Positions 44,527-56,338 of a stretch of 64,000 nucleotides of DNA are shown in pieces; positions within the stretch are counted from its first letter, which is position 1; every line of letters begins with the position of its first letter. This DNA comes from Rheum nobile (lineage: Eukaryota > Streptophyta > Magnoliopsida > Caryophyllales > Polygonaceae), in assembly GCA_027886185.1 (NCBI GenBank), contig WOAB01000142.1:1612001-1676000 (forward strand). Direction: 5' to 3'. A program made the translations under genes and the position numbers. Under the pieces are notes generated by a model. It searched no databases. It was not told the DNA's origin and saw only the letters and a program-made list of their open reading frames with translations.

Positions 44527-45699
44527 CTCTTTCTGTGCAGGTTAAAGTGAGGAATGTTCCTAGTGTTTCATTCATTCAAGGGTCAGTTACTTGACAGGAA
44601 ACAAAGCGAGTCTCACCTCACTTCTGCATGGAATACTTGAGACTCAAAGGCCTGGTATCAGAGGTAAAGGTGATGTGGACAAGGACTTAATGACTAATCT
44701 GTACCTTGTGTGAAAATTTCAGGTACCATGTACATCTAGGAAGGACATCACTGTGTCGAGAAAGATTGGCAAATGGGGGATCAAACGCCAATCTTCTCAT
44801 TGGAACACCTATTGGGGAACTCTACATTTAGTTCCATACGAAGTCTGGTTTGTTCCCCTAACTACATGTCTATGTGTTGTGTTCCCTCGATGATTGGCTA
44901 GATTACGTGGTAAACTGTGAAAGTCGAATCTTCATGCCTTATTATGCATTAGCTTCCTTGGGTATTAATTTTCGAAAAGCTTGACTATGTGCTTTTACTT
45001 CCTTTATGTACTGAATGTCTTGCATGGTCATCTATGTTATCATATGTCACATGAATCAGCTCTATTTCGGCCCAAAAGAATCAACTTGATGATTTGTTCC
45101 CTCATTATAAGCCCAAATGATAGTTGATTCTACAGCTCACCCATAACCGCCATGCTTGATGTCTCCTATGAGCCCATCTAATCATCCACAATTGGAGACC
45201 CCTCAGGCATGATGTAAAAATCAATCGCAAATATCATATATTTTGGTGTGATGGTCTTTTGTACCCTCTCTGGTAACTAACCCCCAACATCACACCCTAC
45301 TACTTTTTGTTTTGGCGGGAAAACGGTCCGGCCTCTGTGGCTTGCAGGTCTGAGATGACGTGTGTATGGCAGAATGTAATAATGGAAACTTTGTGTTGGG
45401 ACGCGTCGTGCATTAATGGTTGATTTGATGGAAAGAAGTTAGGAAGAGATCTTTCAGCTGGTTCAATTGGATTTGGACGAGATTCTGGCAAGTTTTTGGG
45501 AAAGTGGAAGATTGCGATTTTTATCGTTTGGAAACTGAAAGGATCAGATTTTATCTTTGGAATTTCTGGAAGATTTTGTGATGGCTATATAATTCGGGTC
45601 TCCAGGTAAGTCCCCTCTTCACTATTCCCTTATCTTCCTCTAGTTATCTTCCTCTTCCTCTCTGCCTCTCGTCTTCCCAGTGCTCTCTCTCTCTCAAAA
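44527..45699. other. Region where pol should be; no coding sequence seen
   Basis: About 1.2 kb between gag and ORF2. It begins GGTTAAAGTGAGGAATGTTC, which follows SIRE gag in full elements, and has CAAATGGGGGATCAAACGCC near 44770, but no GAG-pre-integrase, integrase or RT motifs. The deletion of pol appears clean. Confidence 0.6.
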
Positions 45700-46774
45700 A
45701 TGGCCTCAAACACTAACCTTGCCCAAGACCTCCAAAACCTCCTTGCCAAACTGTCCTCCATGGGGACAAACCCCGCTCTCCTCGCCGCCAATACCCAGTC
45801 CCTACCTTCCACCTCCACCACCCCAGCGACCAACACTGTTACCCCTCCACCATCACCCAACCAGGACCAACTCGCCATGGTCCCCTACATAGCCCCAATC
45901 GCCCCAAACTCAGACCCCGCTCCACAAAACCCTAACCCTAACACCGCTCATGCCGTCCCCACAGCCATCTCCTCTACTAACTTAGAGGAGGTACATTCCT
46001 CGCCTACCCATTCCGATCCCATTGAGGAGGAGACAAAGGAGTTGCCCGGTCAAGGGACCCCGGTCATGGTGGAGGAACACCTGGCCGTCAAGGAGAAGAT
46101 TCAGTCAGTGGTGAGAGACATCTCCAGGGAGCTCGCTGAGGAAGAGGACGTGGAGGAGCCCCCAAAGGCCCCTAAGGCGTCCGGCATGGTGAAGACTGCC
46201 TACTCCTCCAAGCGGAAGACACGCTCTCAGAGGAAGTCTGAGAAGGCGATAACGGTGAGCTCCGATGAGGAGTCGATACCCCTCTCAGGGAACAAAGCAA
46301 AGAAAGCCAAGGTGTCCACCGCTCCCGTCCGACAAAGCCAGCGTCGTCTGCCGGCCAAAGCCAAAGGAAAGACTGTGGCGGTTGATGATGTCAAAGACAT
46401 GAGCCACAAGTCTGTGGTGAAGGAGCTGCTGCTAAACCCTGAGTTCCTCAAGGAGAACTTTCTGGAGGGGGTGCTTGACGTCTTGGAGGAATAGAAGTGG
46501 AGCAGGTTGTTTGTGGAGGAAGTGGAGATGGATGAAGAGTTGCTGAGGGAATTCTATTCCACGTTTGCTATGGAGGTAAGGCCCCATGCTGTTCTGGGGA
46601 GCTACAAGTTGAATGGGGAAGTTCATGTTTTCTCAAGCATTGAACTAGGTATGGCTCTGGGAGTTCCTCACGAAGGGTATAGAGAATACCCAAAGGGCAG
46701 GTGGCCAAAAGATTTCGCCTACTCAGAGTCTATGCTGGCTGTTACAGGGATTGAGAACGCTCAAGGTAGTGTCG

Positions 46775-48277
46775 TGATAAGCACTACTTTGTAGGGCTTA
46801 AGTAAGAGTCATTAGAGGATTTATTGGTGCCATTCGGGTAGATTTAGACACATTCATGTGCATGGTGTTTGGGGGCGAAGTTGGTGTTTTTGGAGGTGTT
46901 TGAGCGGTTTTAGAGATCATATGAGACACTGAGGAGGAAGTCACCAGTAGTAGGCGCCAATGGAGTGCAATGAAGAGTAGAAGAACAATGTGCTGAATTC
47001 AATTAGTTTGTTCTCTCTACTCAGATGTCCAAATGGAGTGATTCTAATTCGAGGAGTTAGCTTTTAAAGTCTACTGCAAGTCCTCAAAATATGAGCGCGA
47101 TCCGAGTTGGGAATCAAAAGTTATGGCATTTTTATGGAAGTTGCGCATTTGGAGTCTTAGGAGCTGAAGAGCGAGAATGAAGAATCAGTGTCACGGCGAC
47201 CGCCGTGAGAATTGCAGCGACCGCCGTTAATTCCCTCCGAGAGACGATGGCTACGACTTGGAAACGGCGACCGCCGTTTAAATGCGGCGACCGCCGCGAT
47301 TACGGCGCCCGCCGTGGGAGATGCAGCGGCCGCCGCCGCCGATGGAAGCACCGCCGAGCCGATTTCCTTTTCGGATTTATTTTATATTACTTTATTAAGT
47401 TTTTATTATTTCTTTTTAGGATAATTTCAGAATTATTTCCTTTAGTATTTAAGGGTAGAGAAAACTTGTTTCATCTATCTCGAAACCCTAATTTTCATTC
47501 TACGTATTTTTCCTGTTATGAAGAACTAAGCCTCCCTGGCTTAGTCAGACGCTGAAGCTTTCGCTTTGATTAAGTTGTGAGATTCTCGTTCCTTATCTAT
47601 TGCATGGTTTTCATCTCTTCTCTTGCTTAAGTTGCTTATGATTGATATTGATAATCTTTAGTCTGATCAACTAGGGTTTGTTGTTATCGGTCTAGTGCTA
47701 GATCTAGATTGTTACTGGTTGAGCATATCTATTTCAGAGTAGCAACTGCATCGTATTAGTATCTGGTTGTGCTAATCTTATGCATAAGAGAATTGATTTA
47801 TATTCTAGGATAAAAGCTGGTTGTTTTATGCTAGAATTGTATCCAACTATATTCCTATCCGTAACGCTGCTATTAAACTGAATCTTGATAGTTTCAGGGT
47901 TGTTTGATTAGTTAGTGCTAATAGTATCTGGTTGTGCTATTAGTTATATCTGAAAAGGAATTGGAATTTCCATTGCATGTGATTTTGAGTGAGTATCTAT
48001 GATCAACTTGTCATACGAATAGTGGATGTTGTTTGACTAAGTGCCTTTCCCCCATTACTGAATTCATCAACTTTAGTCTACTTTGCCTTTGCATGCTAGA
48101 TAACTTAAAATAAACAAAACCCCCCATTTGGTTACTTTGGATTGACATACAAATTGCATAATTAGATAGAATTCGCCTCCCTGTGGATTCGACATTTACT
48201 TACCTAGGACTACGGTTTAAGGTTTGTTTGGATATATTTTGCATAGTAGGAATTAGAACGACAAATTCATGTTATCA
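46775..48277 (+). mobile_element. Solo LTR (Athila/Tat-type) inserted in SIRE ORF2
   Basis: Starts TGATAAGCACTACTTTGTAG, close to the start of the solo LTR at 38224, and ends ATTCATGTTATCA. Flanks are TGTCG (46770-46774) and TGCCG (48278-48282), a 5-bp duplication with one substitution. Reading ORF2 across one flank copy restores the frame, confirming both borders. Shares GAACTAAGCCTCCCTGGCTT and TCCCTGTGGATTCGAC with the other Athila-type LTRs. Contains dyad cluster D. This is the innermost nested unit. Confidence 0.85.
47192..47345. repeat. Dyad cluster D in the 46.8-48.3 kb solo LTR (ACGGCGACCGCCGT)
   Basis: Six copies: about 47192, 47214, 47263, 47284, 47302 and 47324. CACGGCGACCGCCGTGAG and TTACGGCGCCCGCCGTGG are the same words used in the Tekay LTR, an element of a different lineage. 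Confidence 0.9.
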
Positions 48278-49291
48278 TGCCGATCTCGACATCTCTGAGA
48301 TGTCTGCTGTTAACAAAGTTTTGTACCACTTCCTCATCAGCAACATCACACCAAGGGGACAGAAGGGGAACCGCCTTCTGATCTTGGACATTGTCCTTCT
48401 GTCCCTTCTGCTGAAAAAGGAACCCGTCTGCCTCCCAATGATTTTGATGCAGCATATGGCCCATGCCCGGAACACCACTCAGCATGCTCTTCCCTTCCCT
48501 TGTGTCGTCAAAAAGATTCTGGAGTACCACAAAGTCTACGACGCGTCGGAGGATGTGAGTGTCTTCTCTCGTCCCTTCAATGCAAGCAATCTGCACAAGA
48601 TGCAGTTTGCTCTTCTAGAGGGAGAAGGTTGGGTGAAGGTCGAGGGCGCTCCTGCAGCTTCTGTGGTTGTAGAGGATGTTGAGGAAATGGAGGGCTCTGA
48701 AGCTGATAGCTCCGAGGGGGAACATAATACAAATCCCTCACCGGGAAAGGATGTGAGGAGTCTGTGCCGAGCAGTGAAGGACCTGGTGGCTCAGCAGACT
48801 CTCCTCATGGCAGATGTGCGTGCGCTTATTTCTCACCACGCATCGGCTCAATCGGCTGGTCACAGTGGTGCCTGATCGCTTTCCTGCCATCCTATCCCCT
48901 TTTGTTCCCTTGCTGTCTACCCCTCCTTGTTCTGTTTTCTTGTTATCTGGTTTATGTGCCCGTTGTGGCAGTTGACAATGGTTGATGTTTTGTCTGTTTT
49001 GGTTGTGTTTGCATGTTTTCCAGTTTTTTATTATTAATGACAAGGGGTGTTTTTGTTTATCTGGCATTGATCTTTCTTCTCTAACTCTTTACTGTGTTTT
49101 TGATGATGCCAAAAGGGGGAAAATGACAGGTAGCATTGTCTGAGGGGGAACAGAACAGGTAAAACGTATTGCTGGACTTAGGGGGAACTAATAGTGTATT
49201 AATGGGAAACTTTCTTGTCATATGTTGTCTTTTTCTAGCTGGTATATGCTTTATTGTTATGGGTGTTTGTCACCATCAAAAATGGGGAATT

Positions 49292-50211
49292 TGTTGAATT
49301 CCTTAGGTTTTGATGGTTACAAACACTCAACTAATATGTGTACCAAGTGTTTCAGGGACAAGAAGAGTTATCCCAGGGAGCTTTGCAGCACAGGATCTCA
49401 GAGGGAACAAAGGCTTGCTTAGCGCTTTATTACCTCTCAAGGAACTGTAGTGACGGACCAGATCAAGGCTGCAAAAGGAAAGAAGTCATCCAGCGTGTTG
49501 TGTTAAGGAAACAAACCAAGAAGCCACGCGGTAGAGGATGAAGACTTCGGCTCCAAGGATCAAGCCGGATTGCGCGAAGATATGGAGAGAGAAAACCCGA
49601 TCGTGTTGATCCTAGGAATCTTTCCTAAGATAAGGCGATTGGAGAGAGAAGAACGTTATCCAATCGGTTGGATTAATTAAGGAACTCCTTCCTTAATTAA
49701 TATAACCGGTTGTGATATTATATCTTCCAAACAAAATCATATCTTTGTAATCCGTTATCAGAATTTCCTAGTTTATGTTAATTAGGGTTTTAGCCGAGTT
49801 GTATTTAAGAGAAGCATGGATTCTTTTCTATGTAACGACGCAAAGGAAAAAGAAGAACTGAGAGCGTTCAGTTGAGAAAAGGAGAGTGAAGTGTTTGTGA
49901 GTCTTTGAGGGTTGAGTTCGGATTCATCGTTGTAGGAGTAATCTTCAAATCTAGGTGGGAAGTCTAGGGTTTGGAGTCCATGCTACAAGTGTAATCGAAC
50001 AAGAAATCAATAAGACAAGTACACACTTCAAAATCCTCTCAAGCGGAAGCTTAAAGGTAGTGATTTTTCCTTGAGAAGCTAGTTTTGCTAATCAGGGTTT
50101 CCACTATATATCGTGAGTTCGTTCTGTTATCTTTCTTGCTATTTTAATCCGCTGTGCCTTCTGTGGGAACAAAGCTTTTGTTCCCTCAGACGTAACTCTA
50201 ACGATCCAACA
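49292..50211 (+). repeat. SIRE-type 3' LTR
   Basis: 920 bp, same length as the 5' LTR. Confidence 0.92.
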
Positions 50212-51107
50212 CATAGATTCATGGGCTAAGCTACATAAGGCCTTCCTCGCACAATATTTCCCAACCAAAATGGCGAATGCCTTGAAAAGGGCGATTGCCA
50301 GTATTGAACAAGGAGAAGAGGAGACCCTTTATGACTATTGTGAGCGGTTCAAACGACTTTGCTCTAGTTGCCCGTTCCATGGTTTTGACAAGAAAGCTCT
50401 AGTACTCTATGTTTACAATGGGCTGCTGGATGATGAAAGAAGAATCATAGATGCTACTTGTGGTGGTAGTATCTTGAATATGACCCCTGATGCAGCCATG
50501 ATTAAACTCCATGATATGGCTGAGAGCACAAGAGATTTTGATGAAGCCCCAACGACCAGCGGAGTTAATAATGCTGTCAACTCCAATGATGCACATCTAA
50601 TGCAAGAAATTGCTTCATTGAAAGAGGTTATTGTGAAGATGAGTACAAAAGAAGCACCCCAACAGCACAATGCTTGTGGAATTTGCGTTGACCCATTTCA
50701 CAACACCAACGCTTGTCCCCAACTTCAGGATGCTACTATTGCTGAAGTATACGCTGCTGGAGGTTACGGGCCTATTAGACCTCGACCTGATCAACAACAG
50801 CTACAACCACCACCACAACTTCACTTTGATGAGCCACCAGCTGCTCCTCAAGCTAGTAGCTCCCCTTCAGCTGAAGACTTGATCAAGGCCTTAACAATGC
50901 ACTTCACAACTCATGTACAAACAACTGCGGCCAGCATCAAGAGCATGAAGGAGACAGTGGTTCATTTATCAGATGTGGTCACTAGGTTGGACAAAAGGGC
51001 CGCAAAAGAAAGTGTAAATGCGGTGACCCTCTGAAGTAGCAAGGAATTGCAAGTCGCTCCTACTGCTGAAAAGGATGACAGGGCATAAATTGATGATGGG
51101 CAAGTTC

Positions 51108-51223
51108 CACCGCCCCACGGCGACACCCACCGCGACCCGGCGGCATCTCCCAGTTTTCCTGAGTCAATACCACCGCCCCGCGGCCAAGAGCACCGCCCCG
51201 CGGTGAATCCACCGCCCCGCGGT
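51108..51223. repeat. Dyad cluster F in the gag-protease linker
   Basis: Five copies at about 51108, 51128, 51171, 51192 and 51210. They are translated in the polyprotein frame as PPPHG, HRDPAA, PPPRG, HRPAV and PPPRG. Confidence 0.9.
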
Positions 51224-54200
51224 GCGAGCCCAAATCTTGATCATGATGAAGAAGAGGACTCCTATGTTCGTCCAAATTTTCCTCCTCTTGGTTCTAAAAA
51301 GCCCCCTGCCCCCTTTCCGGAGGCACTAAAGGAAAGGAGAGTAATCGACGACAAGGATCTTTTCGACACCTTCAGTAAGTGTGAGGTTAACATCCCCCTC
51401 CTCAAGCTTGTAAAGAGTGTACCTCGGTACGCTAAGTTTTTAAAGGAGTTATGCACCATCAAGAGAAATCAAAAGCTGAAGGGCAAGGAAAAAGTTAAGG
51501 TCAGCGAACGCGTATCTGCTGTATTCCAGAGGCGTATGCCAAAGAAATGCAGCGATCCAGGTATGTGGAGCATTCCTTGTATTATTGGTGACACTAAATT
51601 TGAAAGAGCTATGCTTGATCTTGGTGCCTCCATTAATGTTTTGCCCTATTCCCTCTATGAATCTCTTGGACTTGGACCTCTGCAGGAAACAGGAATTGTA
51701 ATTCAATTAGCTGATAGGTCTAGTGTCTACCCTAGAGGAGTAGTAGAGGATGTTCTTGTTATGGTTGATAAATTGATTTTCCCTGCAGATTTTTTTTGTT
51801 TTAGATATGGAAACAGATACAAAGGCAACTCTTATTCTGTTAGGTAGACCATTTTTGAAAACTGCTAAGACTAAACTTGATTTGCAAAGTGGGACACTTT
51901 CTATGGAATTTGATGGGGAGAAGGTGGAATATAACATATATGAAGCTATGAAACACCCTAATGAAGACCACTCCTTATGCTCCATTGATGTGATTGACTC
52001 TATTGCACAGGATGTATTTGATATATCTGGTCCTGATGAGTTGATGTCCATTGTTGAGAATAATTTGGATTTGTCCCATGAGGAATACTCTTTACCATCT
52101 AACATGCAGGAAATCATAGCTCAGATGGATGCGTATGGTAAGTTTCCTATAGATCCTTTGGGCGTTGGCCCCAATTTACTAAATCCAAGCGAGAAGCTTG
52201 TTCCCTCTGTTGTACAGGCCCCCGAGATTGAATTGAAGCCGTTGCCAGATCACCTCAAGTACGCCTTTCTTGGAGCCAACGACACTCTGCCAGTCATTGT
52301 GTCTAGTAAGCTTTCTGAAGACCAAGAAATAAAGCTGTTAGGCGTGCTCAGGGAGTACAAGACTGCAATTGGATGGACCATTGCAGACATAAAAGTGATA
52401 AGTCCCTCGACTTGTATGCATAGAATTTTACTTGAAGATGGAGCCAAGCCATCCAGGCAGCCACAGAGAAGACTCAATCCTCCAATGATGGAAGTGGTCA
52501 AGAAGGAGGTGCTGAAACTCCTCAAAGCTGATATGATCTTCCCTATTTCCGATAGCCAATGGGTAAGTCTGACCCAGGTTGTCCCTAAGAAAGGAGGCAT
52601 CACTATAGTGGAGAATCAACATGGGGATTTGGTTCCTACAAGGACCACTACAGGATGGAGGGTGTGCATTGACTACCGTAAGCTGAATGCGGTAACTCGA
52701 AAATACCATTTTCCCCTACCTTTTATTGATCAAATGCTAGAACGCCTTGCCGGATGGCCCTATTACTATTTTTTAGATGGGTATTCAGGATACTTTCAGG
52801 TGGCTATAGCACCAGAGGACCAAGAGAAAACCACATTTACATGCCCCTTTGGCACTTTTGCATACCGCAGAATGCCATTCGGTTTGTGTAACGCACCCGG
52901 TACATTTCAGCGATGTATGATTAGTATCTTCTCTGAATATGTTGAGAAATTTATTGAGGTATTCATGGATGACTTCACAGTGCATGGGACTAGCTTTGAT
53001 TCATGTTTGAACCATTTGGCACTTGTACTTAAAAGATGTGTTGAAACCAATTTGGTTTTGAATTTTGAAAAGTGTCATTTTATGGTAGAACAAGGTATAG
53101 TGCTCGGTCATATTGTCTCTGCTAGGGGTATTGAGGTCGATAAGGCGAAGATTGATGTGATTCAGTCTTTGCCTTATCCTACTAATGTGCGTGAAGTGCG
53201 TTCCTCTTTAGGTCATGCAGGTTTTTACCGAATATTTATCAAGGACTTTTCTAAGATCTCTTCACCCCTATGCGAGCTATTGAAGAAAGAGGTGACCTAT
53301 GAGTTCAGCGACAAGTGCAAGAAGGCGTTTGATTGCTTAAGAGAACGCCTGCCAAGTGCACCTATCATTCAAGCACCTGACTGGTCTCGCCCGTTTGAGA
53401 TCATGTGTGACGCCAACGACTATGCGGTTGGAGCGGTTCTAGGCCAGAAAGTGGGACGTGCCTCCCATGTGATTCATTATGCCTCCATGACTCTGAATGG
53501 AGCTCAGAGGAACTACTCCACCACTGAGAAGGAAATGCTGGCAGTTGTCTTTGCCCTTGAAAAATTCAAGCAATATCTTTTGGGAGTGAAGGTGATCATC
53601 TACACAGATCATGCTGCCCTTCGTTACCTAATGACGAAGAAGGAATCAAAGCCAAGATTAATCCGATGGGTTCTCCTGCTCACTGAATTTGATGTTGAGA
53701 TACGAGATAAAAAGGGAGCAGAGAACCTAGTAGCTGATTACCTAAGTAGGCTCGTACATGAGGAAGATAAGCCCGGAGCACAGAGCCCCATTCACGGAAC
53801 TTTTCCAGATGACACACTCTTTATGATCAAAGGAAATTCGGGTAATGCCTACCGCCCCGCGGTCTGCACCACCGCGACCCGGCGATCTGTAGCCAGTGTG
53901 GAACTTAAGGCTCCACCGCCCCGCGGCAATTTCCACCGCGACCCAGCGGCAGGTTCAACAGAGAACCAGGAAAGCTCACCGCAGCCCGCGTCGACAGCAC
54001 CGCCCCGCGGCAACATCTTCGGACTCACACTTTGCTCTGTAAGTACCTCTGAACCCTCTCCTCACATAGCCGAGACCGTCTTCGGACTCCGCTCTTTCAG
54101 ACCATGGTACGCAGATATCGTGAACTATTTGGTTCGAGAGGAACTACCCCCGGATTACACTAGAGCTCAAAAGGCGAAGGTATGAAGAGAAGCCCGTCAC

Positions 54201-55400
54201 TATGTTTGGGATGATCCTTACCTATGGAAACATTATGTCGATCAGGTAGTGCGCCGATGTCTTCCGGACAATGAGGTACAATCTGTCCTTAACTTTTGTC
54301 ATTCTCAAGCATGTGGGGGTCATTTTGGAGCAAATAAGACCGCTAGGAAAGTATTGGATGCAGGATTTTACTGGCCACACATCTTTCGGGATGCTTACGC
54401 CTTTTGTAAATCCTGTGACCGATGCCAATGGGTTGGAAATATCTCCAGGAGGAATGAGATGCCGCAATCATCATTAATTTTTTGCGAGGTCTTTGATGTT
54501 TGGGGCATTGACTTTATGGGACCCTTCCCTAACTCTCATGGGAATCTCTATATATTGCTTGCGGTGGATTACGTTTCCAAATGGGTGAAAGCGAAGGCCA
54601 CCAGGACTAATGATTCTAAAGTTGTGGCAGGTTTTCTTAAGGAGAACATTTTCTCAAGATTTGGGATACCCAAAGCTTTAATTAGTGATCGGGGAACCCA
54701 TTTCTACAACATGACAGTGACTGCCCTACTGAAGAAGTATCACGTCACCCAGAGAGTCTCCATGGCCTATCATCCTCAAACTAATGGGCATGCCGAAAAT
54801 TCCAATAGAGTGATTAAATCTATCCTGGAGAAAACGGTTGCAGCTAATCGGAAGGATTGGAGTTCTAAACTTAATGATGCACTGTGGGCATACCGCACAG
54901 CTTTCAAAACTCCAATAGGAATGTCTCCTTTCCGGTTAGTATTCGGAAAAGCATGCCACCTCCCTGTAGAGCTCGAACATAAAGCGTGGTGGGCAATAAA
55001 GAAATGCAACATGCAACTGGATGAAGTGGGAGATTTCCGGAAGCTGCAGCTGCAAGAACTAGAGGAATTGCGCCTTGAGTCTTATGAGAACTCTGTTAGC
55101 TATAAGGCGAAGACCAAGCAGTGGCATGACAAGCACATCTTGAGAAGAGATTTCAAGCCAGGGGATAAGGTCCTCCTATTTCAATCTCGGCTTAAGCTTT
55201 TTGCTGGGAAGCTGAAATCCAAGTGGACGGGTCCTTATGAAATTGCTGAAGTACACCCCCATGGCGCCATTGGATTGATTAACCCCACGATAAACAACAT
55301 TTTCAAAGTGAATGGCCAAAGATTAAAGCCTTACCATGAAGGCTTCAACCCAAACCGAGTTGATGAAGTGAGTTTTGAAGTCCCTGAAGCTGAAAACTGA
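51203..55400 (+). pseudogene. Athila-like protease-RT-RNase H-integrase, broken
   Basis: Protease region FERAMLDLGASINVLPYSLY (DLGAS instead of the usual D-(S/T)-G-A). A T8 run near 51795 adds one base and shifts the frame to 51807. RT with VCIDYRKLNAVTRKYHFPLP and catalytic FMDDF; RNase H with FEIMCDANDYAVGAVLGQKV and TDHAALRYLM. A linker built of dyad cluster F (53851-54011) separates RNase H from integrase. TGA at 54183 interrupts before REARHYVWDDPYLWKH. Integrase: H-H-C-C zinc site (HSQACGGHFGANKTA, CKSCDRCQ), DFMGPFPNSHG, ISDRGTHF, and Glu in NGHAENSNR. The end is VPEAEN at 55400. RT and integrase blocks resemble Athila. Confidence 0.9.
53851..54011. repeat. Dyad cluster F in the RNase H-integrase linker
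   Basis: Six copies at about 53851, 53870, 53914, 53934, 53977 and 53999, alternating ACCGCCCCGCGG and CACCGCGACCCGGCG types, and translated in frame (for example APPPRGNFHRDPAAG). It is inside an otherwise conserved pol ORF. Confidence 0.9.
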
Positions 55401-56338
55401 TAGGCCATAGCCTACGTCGAGCCAACGACGTTAACCAAGGCGCTGATCGGGAGGCAACCCGAGGTATTTTTCTTTTTCTTTGACTTTTCTTTCCTTAGAC
55501 CCTTTTTCGTACTTCTTTTGCTTTGTTTCGTTCGCCTGCTACTAACGTGTCAGGTACGAAAGTAAATGGAGGCGAGTTTAACTCTCCAGGAAACACACGA
55601 CCACCCCGCGGTGAAGCCTGGGTATTTTCACTCAACTCTGATTTTCTAAAAAAAAAAAAACTGTTTTGTTTTCAAACACATTTTCCAAGTTGGATACGAA
55701 GGATTTGACGGTGTTATTTGGATCATCCCTTGGTCAGGTTCCTGGTATTTACCCCCATTACCCATTAGACTCTCCCGCCAAACCCTAACCTCCTCACTCT
55801 TTCTTTCTTTCTCTCTCTCTTTCTGCTGTGCCCTTCTTTCTCCCCTCACGTCCTCAACTTCAAATCTCATAATCGCTACCCCTCCCTTGCTCTAAGTCTT
55901 GTCTGTGGAAGATCCTTGAACCCAATTTCAGATTCCCATACCCGAGCCACCACATTATACTTGTCCGACCGCCCCGTGGTGTCTATTAGTTGAAGGGAGG
56001 TGTTGTGAAGTTTTGGAGGTGTGATTGGAGAAAGTTGGGCTTTGTCTAGGCTCGTCGGAGGTCGAGATAGGGTTGATCATACAGTCGCCACCTCGCATTG
56101 GAGTTTCACCGCCTCGCGCGAGTCGGGAATTTTGATTTGGAGAAGAAGGTTGAATAGTCATCGCCCCGCGGTAGTCCTCACCGCGACCCGGCGGCAGCCT
56201 TCAGTGGAGTAACTGGTCTTTGTCGCCGCCCCGCGGTGGAGCATACCGCCCCGCGGTGAACCCTTGGTGAACCCCCGTCTTTGGTTTGTAAGTCCTCTTT
56301 GTCTAGCTCTTTGACTCCAAGTTTACAATTCTTTCATT
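55401..56338. other. Athila spacer between integrase and ORF3, with dyad cluster F
   Basis: Contains GGGAGGCAACCCGAGG (55449-55464), an A13 run at 55650, a CT-rich stretch (55795-55850) and at least seven dyad F copies (about 55600, 55967, 56108, 56160, 56179, 56224 and 56245). The frames here (55523-55870, 55955-56212) do not correspond to a known protein. It may act as leader or promoter for ORF3. Confidence 0.6.

Larger units (their letters stand above)
45700..48875 (+). pseudogene. ORF2 of the SIRE-type element (env-position, plant transposon protein-like), interrupted by a solo LTR
   Basis: ATG at 45700 gives MASNTNLAQDLQNLLAKLSS; the first 264 residues are Pro/Ser-rich and then basic (KRKTRSQRKSEK, KAKKAKVSTAPVRQSQRR). 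TAG at 46492 is followed in frame by FVEEVEMDEELLREFYSTFA, HVFSSIELGMALGVP and EYPKGRWPKDF. A solo LTR begins at 46775; removing it and one target copy rejoins the frame at 48283 (DLDISEMSAVNKVLYHFLIS). The rest reads NRLLILDIVLLSLLLKKEPV, LPMILMQHMAHA and an acidic tail to HSGA at 48875. This matches the uncharacterised plant transposon protein domain seen in env position of SIRE and other elements. No clear signal peptide. Confidence 0.65.
41595..50211 (+). mobile_element. Gag-only SIRE-type Copia element (TR-GAG) nested in Athila gag
   Basis: Target duplication CATAG (41590-41594 and 50212-50216). LTRs are 920 bp each (41595-42514, 49292-50211), start TGTTGAATTCC, end CGATCCAACA, and differ at about 14 positions, so the insertion is recent. 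Primer site TGGTATCAGAGC at 42517. It has a SIRE-like gag and a downstream ORF in the env-like position, but no protease, integrase, RT or RNase H is detectable between them (44527-45699). SIRE-type words are present: GATGATGCCAAAAGGGGGAAA at 49102 and CATCAAAAATGGGGAATT before the 3' LTR. It must depend on other elements for enzymes. Confidence 0.9.
41291..51201 (+). pseudogene. Athila-like gag, split by the SIRE insertion
   Basis: Part 1 (41291-41594) opens MAQTLRQLTALDLIHQPLVV, has TGA at 41396, then PRYHGRSGEDPIVHLGKFHN and DDAEDWYYHLPGGSI. Part 2 resumes in the same frame at 50217 (DSWAKLHKAFLAQYFPTKMA) once one CATAG copy is removed, and reads YDYCERFKRLCSSCPFHGFD, CGICVDPFHNTNACP and AAGGYG, normal for Athila/Tat gag. 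TGA at 51032 (in VTL-x-SSKEL) and TAA at 51086 follow. The frame then enters a linker made of dyad cluster F (51108-51223) encoding PPPRG and HRDPA words before the protease. The insertion point is exact and frame-neutral. Confidence 0.88.

Noticed and set aside
45680..45892. 70-codon + frame starting before SIRE ORF2
   Set aside because: Overlaps ORF2 in another phase; Pro-rich composition is a by-product of the Pro/Ser-rich ORF2 start.
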